Shown one piece after another: positions 17,202 to 26,185 of a DNA stretch of 64,000 bases; the first letter of the stretch is position 1, and each line of letters starts with the position of its first letter. The notes under the pieces are model-generated. The model was not told the origin of the DNA. It made no database searches and saw only the letters and a list, made by a program, of their open reading frames with translations. Origin of the DNA: Clostridium lundense DSM 17049 (lineage in GTDB: Bacteria > Bacillota > Clostridia > Clostridiales > Clostridiaceae); assembly GCF_000619945.1 (NCBI RefSeq), contig NZ_JHVC01000013.1:1-64000 (forward strand), given 5' to 3'. The position numbers and the translations under genes were made by a program.

Positions 17202-17884
17202 ACAACCTTCTCCCATTTATAACCTACTCCCCACACAGTAGATATGTGGTTGAGATTTTGATTTACAGCTATAAACTTTGCCCTTATTTTTTTTATATGT
17301 TCTGCAACTGTACTTGAATCTCCTTCTGCATCATATCCCCAAACCTTTTCATATATCTGTTCTTTAGAAAACACTTGTCCAGGATGGAGAGCAAGCAATT
17401 CCACAATTTCAAATTCCTTTGCAGTAAGTAAAATTTGCTTATCTTCATAATAAATTTCGTAACCATTAAGATCCAATGTAAGTTTACCAAAATTTATTTT
17501 AGACTTATTATTTATGGATACTCTTCTTTCTCTTCTAATATGAGCTTCAACCCTTGCCTTCAATTCCTTTATACTAAAAGGTTTTACTATATAATCATCT
17601 CCCCCTACTCCTAAGCCCTTAATCCTGTCACTTTCAGCTTGCCTTGCACTTAGAAATATTATCGGACAAGATACTTGATCTCTTATTTTTTTACACACAT
17701 GAAAACCATCAAAATCTGGCATCATTATATCAAGCAAAATAAGATCCGGTTCTTTTTTAGAAGCTTCCATAGCCTCCGCTCCATTACTAGCCGTAAAAAC
17801 TTCATACCCTTCATCTTCAAAATAATCCTTAATAAAGGTTACTATATCCTCTTCATCATCTACTATTAATATTTTTTCCCTCAT
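17180..17884 (-). CDS. OmpR/PhoB-family response regulator
   Basis: 234 residues: receiver domain (1-115) with DDEED acid pocket, phospho-acceptor Asp in LILLDIMMPDFDG, Ser/Thr in IIFLSAR and Lys in YIVKPF, then a winged-helix Trans_reg_C domain (about 130-226) ending in TVWGVGYKW. GGGGGAT RBS before the ATG. It is transcribed with the overlapping kinase and likely controls the three-gene ABC transporter immediately upstream, from which it is separated by a terminator. Confidence 0.93.
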   Translation of the reverse strand: MREKILIVDDEEDIVTFIKDYFEDEGYEVFTASNGAEAMEASKKEPDLILLDIMMPDFDGFHVCKKIRDQVSCPIIFLSARQAESDRIKGLGVGGDDYIVKPFSIKELKARVEAHIRRERRVSINNKSKINFGKLTLDLNGYEIYYEDKQILLTAKEFEIVELLALHPGQVFSKEQIYEKVWGYDAEGDSSTVAEHIKKIRAKFIAVNQNLNHISTVWGVGYKWEKVVCLRKHL

Positions 17885-17956
17885 AATTTTATCCCCCGCA
17901 AATTTGTATCATAGTTATTATAACATAATTTACAAATTGCTTAAGCTACACACTTT

Positions 17957-17980
17957 AAAAAGATTGCGACGCAACTTTTT
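17957..17980 (-). terminator. Terminator between the ABC transporter and the regulator genes
   Basis: AAAAAGATTGCG (17957-17968) pairs with GCAACTTTTT (17971-17980) apart from one bulge; the leftward transcript then reads CTTTTTAAAG. Confidence 0.6.
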
Positions 17981-17983
17981 ATA

Positions 17984-18766
17984 TTATGCTTTCAAATCTT
18001 TCTTATTAAAAATAAAAACACTTAATATAAATCCTACAATTAAGCATGTTAAAACAGGAATATAAAACTTTGTTCTCTCCCCTAAGCTTAAAAGTCTTAT
18101 TATCTTATTAAAAGGAAAAATAAAAACTTCTAAGCTATCATTTGCATACATACCACCAGCTAAAGTACATAAAAGAAGTATAAAAGATGAAACAACTTTA
18201 GGTATAATAGAAGAAATTACTGCTGCTAATGCTAAGATTGCATTACTTATAAGATACATAAGAGCTACTGCCTTGAAATTATATATTAAAGCATTTCCTG
18301 CATTATAAAGCTTTGGACTAGTATAAAAAGTTGTTGTACTTACTTTAGGAAATAATATGTATCCAAAGATTGTAGAAGCAATAAAAAACACTATAAAAAT
18401 AGCACCAGTAAATAAACTTTGAACTATTAATTTTGAAATCCATAATTGAGTTCTAGTGTAAGGTCTTATGAGTATTAATCTATATGCGCCACTTTCATAT
18501 TCTCCACTTAAACTGTCTATGAAAAGTACTGGAAGTACTATCATAAAAAGAACTAATATTAAATCCTTCATACTAAATACAGGAAAATTCAAAGAATTTA
18601 TCTTAGTGGATATATCTGGTGTGTAAAACCCTATACCTGATCCCAAAAATGGAGTTTTGTCCCAAACTAATGTAAATACAAAACTTGCTATCAACACCAA
18701 TACACATATTTTATTTTTCTTTCTCTTTCTCATTCTTAAAAATTCACTTATAATTAACTCCTTCAT
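17984..18766 (-). CDS. ABC-2 permease subunit (lantibiotic/bacitracin-resistance type)
   Basis: About 260 residues with six predicted helices. It shows the SLSGEYESGAYRLILIRPYTRTQLWISK segment typical of ABC-2 permeases of the BcrB/LanEG kind; similar spacing (EEYRNGEIRLVMIRGYS) is seen in the adjacent permease, so the two are paralogues. Probably half of a heterodimeric pore. ATG at 18766 is preferred since GGAGGG sits 7 nt before it; two other in-frame ATGs lie slightly upstream. Confidence 0.82.
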   Translation of the reverse strand: MKELIISEFLRMRKRKKNKICVLVLIASFVFTLVWDKTPFLGSGIGFYTPDISTKINSLNFPVFSMKDLILVLFMIVLPVLFIDSLSGEYESGAYRLILIRPYTRTQLWISKLIVQSLFTGAIFIVFFIASTIFGYILFPKVSTTTFYTSPKLYNAGNALIYNFKAVALMYLISNAILALAAVISSIIPKVVSSFILLLCTLAGGMYANDSLEVFIFPFNKIIRLLSLGERTKFYIPVLTCLIVGFILSVFIFNKKDLKA

Positions 18767-18780
18767 TTTCATACCCTCCA

Positions 18781-19605
18781 TTATATAAAGTGATCTTCTC
18801 TACAAAATGTGTTACAAGATAGGACTCCAAAAATCACTATGTGCAATATTAAAACCATAATTATCCAAGATGAATATATAAAATCTTCACTCAAAAGAAG
18901 ACATATACCTTCATGTTGAATTTTAACAATAGTCAGTAACCATAGTCTTATTGTTAACTCTTTTCCAATTAAATTTGTAAAATAAATAATTGTTGATGAA
19001 AAAATTCCTCCTGCTATAATGGTTGATATACTCACCCCTGCAACTCCTGTTACAGTCTTACACTTAACTGCAAAAAAAGTAAACATAGATAGTATTGCTA
19101 TAGTGGTAACAAATCCTACAGCATAATATTTAGCTGAATATATAAGAGCTTCTGAAATTCCTACAGGATTTTTATGATAAAAAAGCATTACCTTATCTAA
19201 TTTAGGAGCTGCGAAATATCCCACTACTGTACTCATAATAAAAAACGTTATAAAAAATATCCCTAATGTGGTTACAATAGAAGCTATCTTAGAAAAAAAT
19301 ATTTCTTTAAAAGAATACCCTCTAATCATAACCAATCTTATTTCACCATTTCTATACTCCTCAGTAATAGAAGTACACACAAATAATATAGTTAATATAT
19401 TAAATAAAGTTATTAATACTTCCTGAAACATCATAAAAGGATAGTTACCAAAAGACACAAATTCTGGGCTTTGGATTATATGCTTATAATTATTATTTAA
19501 ATAATATTTTGATGCTCCTGCTATTGCAAGAGGAATAAGAATAAAGCATATCCAAGTTAATTTTCTTTTCCATATCCTTTCAAATTCACTTTTAAAAAGC
19601 TCCAT
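18781..19605 (-). CDS. ABC-2 permease subunit, paralogue
   Basis: 274 residues with six predicted helices and the TEEYRNGEIRLVMIRGYSFKEI motif after the first helix pair. Its ATG overlaps the ATPase stop codon (TAATG), so translation is coupled. With the neighbouring permease and ATPase it forms a three-gene efflux/immunity transporter similar in layout to LanFEG or BcrABC; the actual substrate is not shown by sequence. Confidence 0.82.
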   Translation of the reverse strand: MELFKSEFERIWKRKLTWICFILIPLAIAGASKYYLNNNYKHIIQSPEFVSFGNYPFMMFQEVLITLFNILTILFVCTSITEEYRNGEIRLVMIRGYSFKEIFFSKIASIVTTLGIFFITFFIMSTVVGYFAAPKLDKVMLFYHKNPVGISEALIYSAKYYAVGFVTTIAILSMFTFFAVKCKTVTGVAGVSISTIIAGGIFSSTIIYFTNLIGKELTIRLWLLTIVKIQHEGICLLLSEDFIYSSWIIMVLILHIVIFGVLSCNTFCREDHFI

Positions 19606-20348
19606 TATGCTGATGCCTCCTGGCCTTTTAATATTTTTATAAATATATCTTCAATATTTCCTTTGTCTATTGAAAGTAACTCTTCAGAAGTTCCTTTAAA
19701 TTTTAAAACTCCTTCATTTATAATTACAAAGCTAGTACAAATCTTTTGAAGTTCATCTAACAAATGACTAGATACTAAAAATGTTATATTATATTCCCTA
19801 TTTAGTTTAAGAATAATTTCTCTTAAATCCTTCATTCCAATAGGATCAAGACCATTAGCTGGTTCATCTAAAATAATTATTTCAGGATTTCCTAAAAGGG
19901 CTTGAGCAATACCAAGCCTTTGCTTCATTCCAAGTGAATAAGTAGATACTTTGTCTTGGCATCTTTTATCTAAATCTACAATTTTTAGAACTTCTTCAAC
20001 CCTACTCTCTCTTTCTTTCTTGGGAATATTAGGATGTAATCTTACAAGATTATTCAATATTTCCTTTCCAGTCATATAATTAAAAAATATAGGAGCTTCA
20101 ACTATTGCTCCAATATTCATAAGAGCTTCTTTTCTATTTTTAGTAACATCTATTCCATTAATTAAAATTTCTCCTTCATTTGGTTTTATAAGTCCTGTTA
20201 ACAGTCTAATCATAGTAGTTTTTCCCGCACCATTTGGACCTATAAATCCACATATTTGCCCTTCATTAATTTCAAATGACATATTATCAATAATGGTTCT
20301 TCTTTTTATTTTTTTACTTACATCTTTAACTTTCATTATATTTTTCAT
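19605..20348 (-). CDS. ABC transporter ATP-binding protein (BcrA/LanF type)
   Basis: 247 residues: Walker A GPNGAGKT, Q-loop region GAIVEAPIFFNYMTG, signature YSLGMKQR, Walker B IIILDEPANGLDP and switch His in VSSHLL. The EAPIFFNYMTG stretch and the lack of a regulatory C-domain fit the BcrA/NisF drug-resistance ATPases. First gene of the operon, with GGGAGTG RBS. Adjacent to a two-component system, the usual arrangement for antimicrobial-peptide-inducible transporters. Confidence 0.88.
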   Translation of the reverse strand: MKNIMKVKDVSKKIKRRTIIDNMSFEINEGQICGFIGPNGAGKTTMIRLLTGLIKPNEGEILINGIDVTKNRKEALMNIGAIVEAPIFFNYMTGKEILNNLVRLHPNIPKKERESRVEEVLKIVDLDKRCQDKVSTYSLGMKQRLGIAQALLGNPEIIILDEPANGLDPIGMKDLREIILKLNREYNITFLVSSHLLDELQKICTSFVIINEGVLKFKGTSEELLSIDKGNIEDIFIKILKGQEASA

Positions 20349-20511
20349 TTAAAATCACTCCCAAAACTTACTTTAATCTCATTATAAAAGGCAATTTTAA
20401 AGATTTTATAAAGGAAATTAATATATAAAATTTTATAAAGTCTATTGACCATTACTTAAGGTCATAGTTTAAAATAATATTTAAATATGACTAAGCTAAG
20501 GAGGGTTATAA

Positions 20512-20976
20512 ATGTTTAAAGAAGTAAGAAGAAAAGATAGAAGTTTAGAAGAAAAAGCTACCTTAGAATTACTCAAAGCCAGCGAATATGGTATCTTATC
20601 TATGGTTGGAGCAAATGGTTATGGATATGGTATTCCACTAAACTATACATTAATTGATAATTGTATATATTTTCATTGTGCCATTGAGGGATTTAAATTA
20701 GATAATATAAACAAAAACAATAAAGTTTCTTTTTGTGTAGTTGGTCAAACTCAGCTTCTTCCTGAAAAATTTAGTACAAAATACGAAAGTGCTTTAGCCT
20801 TTGGAAAAGCATATGAAGTCTTTGATGAAGAAAAAGAACTAGCTCTTAAGTCTATAATAGAAAAGTATTCTCCATAATTTTCCAAAGAGGGCATTGAATA
20901 TATAAAGAAATCCGCTCATAGAACAAAAGTAATAAAAATTGAAATTGAAAATATTAGTGGGAAAACAAGAAAATAA
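20512..20976 (+). pseudogene. Pyridoxamine 5'-phosphate oxidase-family protein, nonsense-disrupted
   Basis: A NimA-like FMN-binding split-barrel gene. The frame is open from ATG (20512, GGAGGG RBS) for 121 codons, then has TAA at 20875-20877. In the same frame the coding sequence resumes at once with FSKEGIEYIKKSAHRTKV and ends VIKIEIENISGKTRK at 20974-20976, the normal C-terminus of this family (about 154 residues). Expected motifs FKLDNINKNNKVSFCVVG and YESALAFGKA are present. A single point mutation therefore splits an otherwise intact gene. A truncated protein without the last strand is possible but likely unstable; a sequencing error must be excluded. An inverted repeat TGACC-N9-GGTCA (20446-20464) sits in the promoter region. 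Confidence 0.75.
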
Positions 20977-20982
20977 AGATAT

Positions 20983-21018
20983 AAGAAGTGGTTAGATATG
21001 ATTACCTAACCACTTCTT
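20983..21018 (+). terminator. Bidirectional terminator
   Basis: A 13-bp perfect stem (20983-20995 with 21006-21018) between convergent genes; T-rich sequence follows on the plus side. Confidence 0.7.
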
Positions 21019-21101
21019 ACAAAGTTTTGTACTTTTAATTAATTATATCTTAAATTTTTTCATAATTTCATGAAATGCTTGAAGTAATTTATCTTAAGAT
21101 T

Positions 21102-22460
21102 TTATCCAATTCCACCAAAGAATATCCCTAATATATAAACTGTAATTGTAAGTCCACAAAATACATATCTTGTCATTGGCTCAAACCAAGTTCCTAATTC
21201 CTTTTTACAGCCTAATTGCACTTGCTCTCTTGCAAACTTTGCTCCGCAAACCCAATAAAACATAATTGCAGCTAAAAGTGCTCCTAAAGGAATAACATAA
21301 ATAGATATTACATCCATCCAAACACCAAGCTTATTTGCGTCTTCAAGTGCTATTCCAGCAATTGCTCCAAACAATGCAATAGTAATAACTGAAGTTTTTC
21401 TAGAAAGCTTAAATCTAGCTTGTAATGTCTCTATTGGAGTTTCAAATAAATTCATCAAAGATGTAACTCCAGCAAATAAAACAGCTATAAAGAAAATAAT
21501 TGAAAATAATTGTCCCATAGGCATTTGCTTAAATACACTTGGCATTGTTATGAACATAAGTGGAGGTCCTGCTGCTGGATCCATTCCAAAAGCAAATACT
21601 GATGGTATAATTACAAGTGCAGCTAGCATTGCTGCAATTGTATCAAAAACAGCCACATACTTGGCACTTTCTACAACATCTTCAGATTTCTTTAGGTAAC
21701 TTCCATATACTACAGTTCCTGAACCTGCTAATGAAAGAGAGAAAAATGCTTGCCCTAATGCATATACCCAAGTTTTAGGATTAACCAAAAACTCCCATCT
21801 AGGAATAAATAAATATCTATACCCTTTCATGGCACCTGGTAGTACAGCTACACGAATGGCAAGTATCAAAAATAATACGAAAAAGGCAGGCATCATAACT
21901 TTATTAACTTTTTCTATTCCATTAGAAACACCTGCAACCATAACGATAAATGTTAAAGCTAATCCTAGCATATGCCAATTAAGACTTCCCATTTTTCCAG
22001 CTATTGCCCCAAAATATGCGCCGCTATCTGAAGCATTTATCATTGATCCGGTAATAGCCCCTGCAGTAAATTTAAGAATCCATCCTACAACTACTGAATA
22101 CCCTATAGCAATCCCTAATGAACCTATTACTGGAATAAGTCCAATAATGTCTCCATGTTTCTTTCCTCTTCTTTCTAATGCCTTTTTAAAAGCTCCAAGT
22201 GGTCCTGTTCCCATGGCACGTCCAAAAGACATTTCCCCAATAACTCCTGTAAATCCAAGAAGTATAACAAATATAAAATATGGTACTAGAAATGCAGCTC
22301 CTCCAAGCTGACCTACTCGATAAGGAAACATCCAAATATTACCCATACCTACTGCTGAACCAATACACGCCAAAATAAATCCGAATTTTGAACTAAAGGC
22401 ATCCCTGCTAATGTCAGTACTCATGTCAATATTATTTTTTTCATGATTGTTATCTCCCAT
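21102..22460 (-). CDS. NSS-family sodium-dependent transporter (probable tryptophan uptake)
   Basis: 452 residues, 11-12 helices, neurotransmitter:sodium symporter (SNF) family. It has the helix 1 motif GSAVGMGNIWMFPYRVGQLGG that lines the Na+ and substrate sites, ALGQAFFSLSLAGSGTVVYGSY in helix 6, and a long stretch of amphipathic repeats typical of bacterial members such as LeuT, MhsT and TnaT. Lying 488 bp downstream of tryptophanase on the same strand, and near a regulator, it is most likely a Na+-dependent tryptophan importer (TnaT-like); substrate is inferred from context. Confidence 0.85.
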   Translation of the reverse strand: MGDNNHEKNNIDMSTDISRDAFSSKFGFILACIGSAVGMGNIWMFPYRVGQLGGAAFLVPYFIFVILLGFTGVIGEMSFGRAMGTGPLGAFKKALERRGKKHGDIIGLIPVIGSLGIAIGYSVVVGWILKFTAGAITGSMINASDSGAYFGAIAGKMGSLNWHMLGLALTFIVMVAGVSNGIEKVNKVMMPAFFVLFLILAIRVAVLPGAMKGYRYLFIPRWEFLVNPKTWVYALGQAFFSLSLAGSGTVVYGSYLKKSEDVVESAKYVAVFDTIAAMLAALVIIPSVFAFGMDPAAGPPLMFITMPSVFKQMPMGQLFSIIFFIAVLFAGVTSLMNLFETPIETLQARFKLSRKTSVITIALFGAIAGIALEDANKLGVWMDVISIYVIPLGALLAAIMFYWVCGAKFAREQVQLGCKKELGTWFEPMTRYVFCGLTITVYILGIFFGGIG

Positions 22461-22903
22461 AACATCACTCCTTTTGGTGGTATAATTATAATATTTTAAT
22501 AGAAAGTTATTGATTTTCTATTAAATATCAATTCCTTTTTATGAATTTATAGATTAAATATTTATTTTTATAAAATCACATCTTAATAATTTAACTTTGG
22601 GAAAACGTTTAGATATGCATTAATTTATGAGTTCTTAATTATCTCCTTACATAAATATAGAAAGTGAAAAAAGAATTTATCATGAAAATTAATTTTCATA
22701 ATAGGTACTATTTGTATCCCTTATCCCTTTTCCACTTTCTACAAAATAAATTTCATAGCGTTTGTTATCATACTTATTGTTAATTGCCACAAAAACACTG
22801 ATATGAGAAAAGTGAAAAATATGTAAAAACGCCTAGCCAATATTTACATATTTTTAATTTCCTTGTTTATATATTGTAATTCATCCATATATTTTAGAAA
22901 CTA
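22461..22903. other. Gene-free spacer between tnaA and the NSS transporter gene
   Basis: About 440 bp with no credible ORF. At 22661-22740 a 8-bp stem (AGAAAGTG with CACTTTCT) encloses a perfect 18-bp palindrome, ATGAAAATTAATTTTCAT (22682-22699), which could be a terminator or RNA regulatory structure in front of the transporter gene. The transporter's promoter probably lies here. Confidence 0.35.
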
Positions 22904-22936
22904 CCCGTAAAATATATAACTTTACTATTTTACGGG
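22904..22936 (-). terminator. Terminator of tnaA
   Basis: CCCGTAAAATA (22904-22914) pairs with TATTTTACGGG (22926-22936), directly after the tnaA stop. Confidence 0.7.
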
Positions 22937-22947
22937 CATATATTTTT

Positions 22948-24330
22948 TTATTTTACTGGTTCAAGACTTGCTTGGAAGTGACGAAGAACCTTTGGTTCCC
23001 ATGTAATTTTATAACCTTTAACAGCACTTGCCCTTTCTTTAATTGCAATAAGAGCATCTGCCATAATATCAATATGAGCTTGAGTATATACACGACGTGG
23101 AATTGCAAGTCTTGTAAACTCAAATTCTGCATGAAGCTGTTTTCCAGTATCAGGATCATTTCCTAGCATATAAGATCCAATATCGCATGTACGAATTCCT
23201 GCTTCTTTATAAAGTTCTACTGCTAAAGCCTGACCTGGGAATTCATAATATGGAATATGTGGGAACATAGCTTTTGCATCTACAAATACCCCATGTCCTC
23301 CTACTGGTGATTGATAAGCTATACCTGCTTCATCAAGTCGTGATGCAAGATACTCCATTTGTCCTATTCTATATCTTAAGTAGTTTTCATCAATTCCTTC
23401 ATAAAGCCCAATTGCTAAAGCTTCAAGATCACGTCCTGAAAGTCCTCCATAAGTTACAAATCCTTCAAAAGAAATTGTACGGCCTTTGCATAATTGGTAT
23501 AATTCTGCATCTTCTTTAATACCAATTAATCCTCCCATATTAACAATAGTATCTTTTTTAGCGCTCATAGTAAACATATCTGCATAGCTAAATACTTCTT
23601 TAATTATTTCTTTAATAGATTTATTTTCATACCCTGGCTCACGCTGCTTTATAAGATATGCATTTTCTGCATAACGTGCTGCATCTATGCAAAGTTTAAT
23701 ATTATATTTCTTACAAATTTCAGATGTTTCCTTTATATTTTGAATTGATACAGGCTGACCTCCTGCTGAATTATTTGTTACTGTCATAATAACAAGTCCA
23801 ATTTTGTCTGCTCCATGTTCGTTTATTAATTCTTCAAGCTTTTTAACATCCATGTTTCCCTTAAATGGTATTCTTAATGATGGGTCTGCAGCTTCAGGAA
23901 CAACACAGTCAATTGCCCTTGCACCTGTAAGTTCAACATGTGCTCTTGTTGTATCAAAATGCATATTTGATATAGAATATTGTCCTTTGCCCATTAGTAG
24001 TCCAAAAAGAACTTTTTCTGCCGCACGTCCTTGATGTACAGGTTGAATATATTTGTATCCAAATATATCTTGTGCTGCCTCTACTAGTTTAAAATAACTT
24101 GAAGCTCCTGCATAAGCTTCATCGCCTCTCATTACACCAGCCCATTGCTCCTGACTCATTGCATTTGTTCCACTATCTGTTAGCAAATCGATGTACACGT
24201 CTTCACCCTTAAGACTAAATAAATTATATTTTGCCTCGGCAATTTTCTGTTCCCTTTCTTCTCTACTAAGCATTTTAATTGTTTCAACCATCTTAATTCT
24301 AAATGGTTCTGGTACATATTTAATACTCAT
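22948..24330 (-). CDS. tnaA: Tryptophanase
   Basis: A PLP-dependent tryptophan indole-lyase, 460 residues, splitting tryptophan into indole, pyruvate and ammonia. The PLP lysine is Lys259 in MSAKKD; FIDLLTDSGTNAM-like and GDEAYAG motifs are intact. Tyrosine phenol-lyase is the close alternative, but three specificity positions are of the tryptophanase type: Asp126 (FDTT, not TTTR), Ile384 (CDIG, not an Arg-containing loop) and His451 (LRHFQA, not LRFF). Next to an NSS transporter and a divergent regulator; the promoter is presumably in the 290-bp gap shared with that regulator. Confidence 0.92.
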   Translation of the reverse strand: MSIKYVPEPFRIKMVETIKMLSREEREQKIAEAKYNLFSLKGEDVYIDLLTDSGTNAMSQEQWAGVMRGDEAYAGASSYFKLVEAAQDIFGYKYIQPVHQGRAAEKVLFGLLMGKGQYSISNMHFDTTRAHVELTGARAIDCVVPEAADPSLRIPFKGNMDVKKLEELINEHGADKIGLVIMTVTNNSAGGQPVSIQNIKETSEICKKYNIKLCIDAARYAENAYLIKQREPGYENKSIKEIIKEVFSYADMFTMSAKKDTIVNMGGLIGIKEDAELYQLCKGRTISFEGFVTYGGLSGRDLEALAIGLYEGIDENYLRYRIGQMEYLASRLDEAGIAYQSPVGGHGVFVDAKAMFPHIPYYEFPGQALAVELYKEAGIRTCDIGSYMLGNDPDTGKQLHAEFEFTRLAIPRRVYTQAHIDIMADALIAIKERASAVKGYKITWEPKVLRHFQASLEPVK

Positions 24331-24621
24331 AAAACCCCTCCATCCTTTTAATTCACTTTACAGATTAAGTAAATTAAAATAAAAATTTTTATAATTTAAA
24401 TTTAAAAATTATTAGCTATTTAACACAACTTATTTGTGTTGTAATTTTTTATTATCATTGTAATTTATTATAATTTATATGCATGCTATTTTTGTTTTAT
24501 ACTATTTACTCACCTTAATTTATAATTTTTTATAATATTAATAATATTTTTTATATTTTATTGAAATATATCATCTTCCATGATATGTTAATTGTATAAT
24601 TTTATGGAGAAGGTGTATTAA

Positions 24622-25308
24622 TTGAATAAAAATATATTAGATCAATTTACTAAATTAGTTGAATTTTTAGGTAAGGTTTTAGGACCTGATTATGAAATTG
24701 TTCTACATGATTTAACTGATAAAAAATATTCTATTGTTGCCATAGCAAATGGTCATGTTAGCGGCCGTAGTGTAGGTGCACCTTTAACAAATCTTGGGCT
24801 AAAAATAATCACTATGGGTAGTTATAAAAATAGCGATTATCTTATTAATTATAATGGTGCTTCAAAGACCAATAAGGTTCTACGTTCCTCTACTATGTTT
24901 ATAAAAGATGATAATAATAATGTTGTTGCTATGCTATGTATTAATTTTGATGATAGTAAGTATGTTGCTTTGAGCGAAGAAATTTTAAAATTATGTCATC
25001 CTAATGAATTAATTCTTAAAAATAGTGAATATGATTCAGTTAGTTCAATTTTAAAAGACGTTCCAGAAAGCTTTTCTGAATCCATTGAAGAAGTTACAGA
25101 TACCGTTTTAAATAAAGTTTTAGCTGATAAAAATATTCCCATTGATCGTTTAACTCAAGATGAGAGGCTTAATATAGTAAATATTTTAAATCAAAAAGGA
25201 GTATTTATGTTAAAAGGAGCAGTTAGTGAAGTTGCTAAAAAGCTTCACTGTTCAGAACCCAGTATTTATCGCTATCTAAACATCGTGAGTAGCGATAAAA
25301 ATCAATAA
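24622..25308 (+). CDS. YheO-like PAS/HTH transcriptional regulator
   Basis: 228 residues. The N-terminal YheO-like (PAS_6) domain, about 5-120, has KVLGPDYEIVLHDL and SVGAPLTNLGLK; the C-terminal HTH_22 domain, about 165-225, has LTQDERLNIVNILNQKGVFMLKGAVSEVAKKL and a recognition helix at SEPSIYRYL. Starts with TTG behind GGAGAAGG. It is divergent from tnaA, so it most likely controls tnaA and perhaps the transporter in response to tryptophan or a related ligand; the ligand is inferred from location only. Confidence 0.82.
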   Translation: MNKNILDQFTKLVEFLGKVLGPDYEIVLHDLTDKKYSIVAIANGHVSGRSVGAPLTNLGLKIITMGSYKNSDYLINYNGASKTNKVLRSSTMFIKDDNNNVVAMLCINFDDSKYVALSEEILKLCHPNELILKNSEYDSVSSILKDVPESFSESIEEVTDTVLNKVLADKNIPIDRLTQDERLNIVNILNQKGVFMLKGAVSEVAKKLHCSEPSIYRYLNIVSSDKNQ

Positions 25309-25340
25309 TAGAAATGAGCTGAATTAAATTTTACTAGTTC

Positions 25341-25376
25341 TAGGGTTAAAAACCTGTACTTGTGCTTTTAACCCTA
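25341..25376. terminator. Probable terminator hairpin
   Basis: TAGGGTTAAAA (25341-25351) pairs with TTTTAACCCTA (25366-25376) between two convergent genes; no strong T-run on either side. Confidence 0.45.
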
Positions 25377-25434
25377 AAAAATCTTACTTATAGAATATAT
25401 CTTCTCTTATTTTACGTAAAAAGGTATTAAAATT

Positions 25435-25905
25435 TTATACCTTTTCAACATACTGTTTTTCAAAATCTTCTACATTTAATACCATTACAAATTCTCCACC
25501 TTCATCTCTTTCTCCATTAAATTTAAATCCTACTTCTTTATATAATTTTTCTGCTATTATATTATTTTTAAAGATACTTAAATAAATTTCCTTACATTCA
25601 TATTCTAATACAATATGTCTAATAATTATTACTAGTGCTTTTTTTCCATATCCCTTTCCCTGATATTTACTGTCAATCATAAATCTGTCCAACCAAACTC
25701 TTTTTTCATTATCAAAATAACCATACATAGCAAAACCAATTAATTCTTTATTATCGTATATAGCTGCAGGTCTCCACTGTTTTAAAAATTTTGACTCTGC
25801 TAGAGAAAATGCATTACTTTCTATATAACCTTGTTGATTTTCTGATACTGATAATGAAGTAACAGCTTTCCAATTTTCAATTATTACTTCTTTTAAATAT
25901 AACAT
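25435..25905 (-). CDS. Spermine/spermidine N-acetyltransferase (BltD-like)
   Basis: A 156-residue GNAT enzyme. Family features match the BltD type: SENQQGYIES, LIGFAMYGYF, VWLDRFMIDSKYQGKGYGKKAL with the acetyl-CoA loop QGKGYGK, and YLSIFKNNIIAEKLY near the end. It probably acetylates polyamines in the cytosol, neutralising them for export or turnover. Monocistronic, GAGGTG RBS before the ATG. Confidence 0.8.
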   Translation of the reverse strand: MLYLKEVIIENWKAVTSLSVSENQQGYIESNAFSLAESKFLKQWRPAAIYDNKELIGFAMYGYFDNEKRVWLDRFMIDSKYQGKGYGKKALVIIIRHIVLEYECKEIYLSIFKNNIIAEKLYKEVGFKFNGERDEGGEFVMVLNVEDFEKQYVEKV

Positions 25906-25994
25906 ATTTCCACCTCATTCTTATTTTAATCAATCCATAAATTATCATATACAATTTTTGCTATGAAATTATATTAATCTATATGCCAATATAA

Positions 25995-26069
25995 GTTTCT
26001 ACTATTGAAAAAATATGCGAAATTTTAGATTGTCAACCTGATGATATCTTAGAATACAGAAAGGATTAA
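25995..26069 (+). pseudogene. Remnant of an XRE/Cro-type regulator (C-terminal end)
   Basis: A 24-codon fragment, VSTIEKICEILDCQPDDI plus LEYRKD, ending in a stop. This is the usual C-terminus of small HTH_26-type Cro/CI regulators, but an in-frame stop just upstream and unrelated sequence replace the helix-turn-helix. The intact XRE gene at 41968-42189 ends in the same style (LICETLDCKVEDILEY). No start codon; a decayed gene. Confidence 0.55.
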
Positions 26070-26072
26070 AAA

Positions 26073-26133
26073 GAGAGGCTGTATCAAAATAATTAAAGAA
26101 AATTATTTTAACACAGCCACCAACCTCTTTATA
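26073..26133. terminator. Long terminator-like hairpin
   Basis: GAGAGGCTGT with internal AAAATAATT pairs with AATTATTTT, ACAGCC and CCTCT in a long imperfect stem ending in TTTATATAC. Such GAGGCTGT-type hairpins are common terminators or small repeats in clostridia. Confidence 0.5.
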
Positions 26134-26185
26134 TACTTAGTTCTAAACTCTCTTATTCTTTTATATTTCAATTTGACATACAAAT

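Noticed and set aside
21829..22311. 160-codon plus-strand ORF
   Set aside because: Complement of the NSS transporter gene; composition (Pro/Ile/Thr-rich) is a shadow of the hydrophobic coding strand.
22948..24330. Tyrosine phenol-lyase
   Set aside because: All three substrate-specificity positions (Asp126, Ile384, His451) match tryptophanase rather than tyrosine phenol-lyase.
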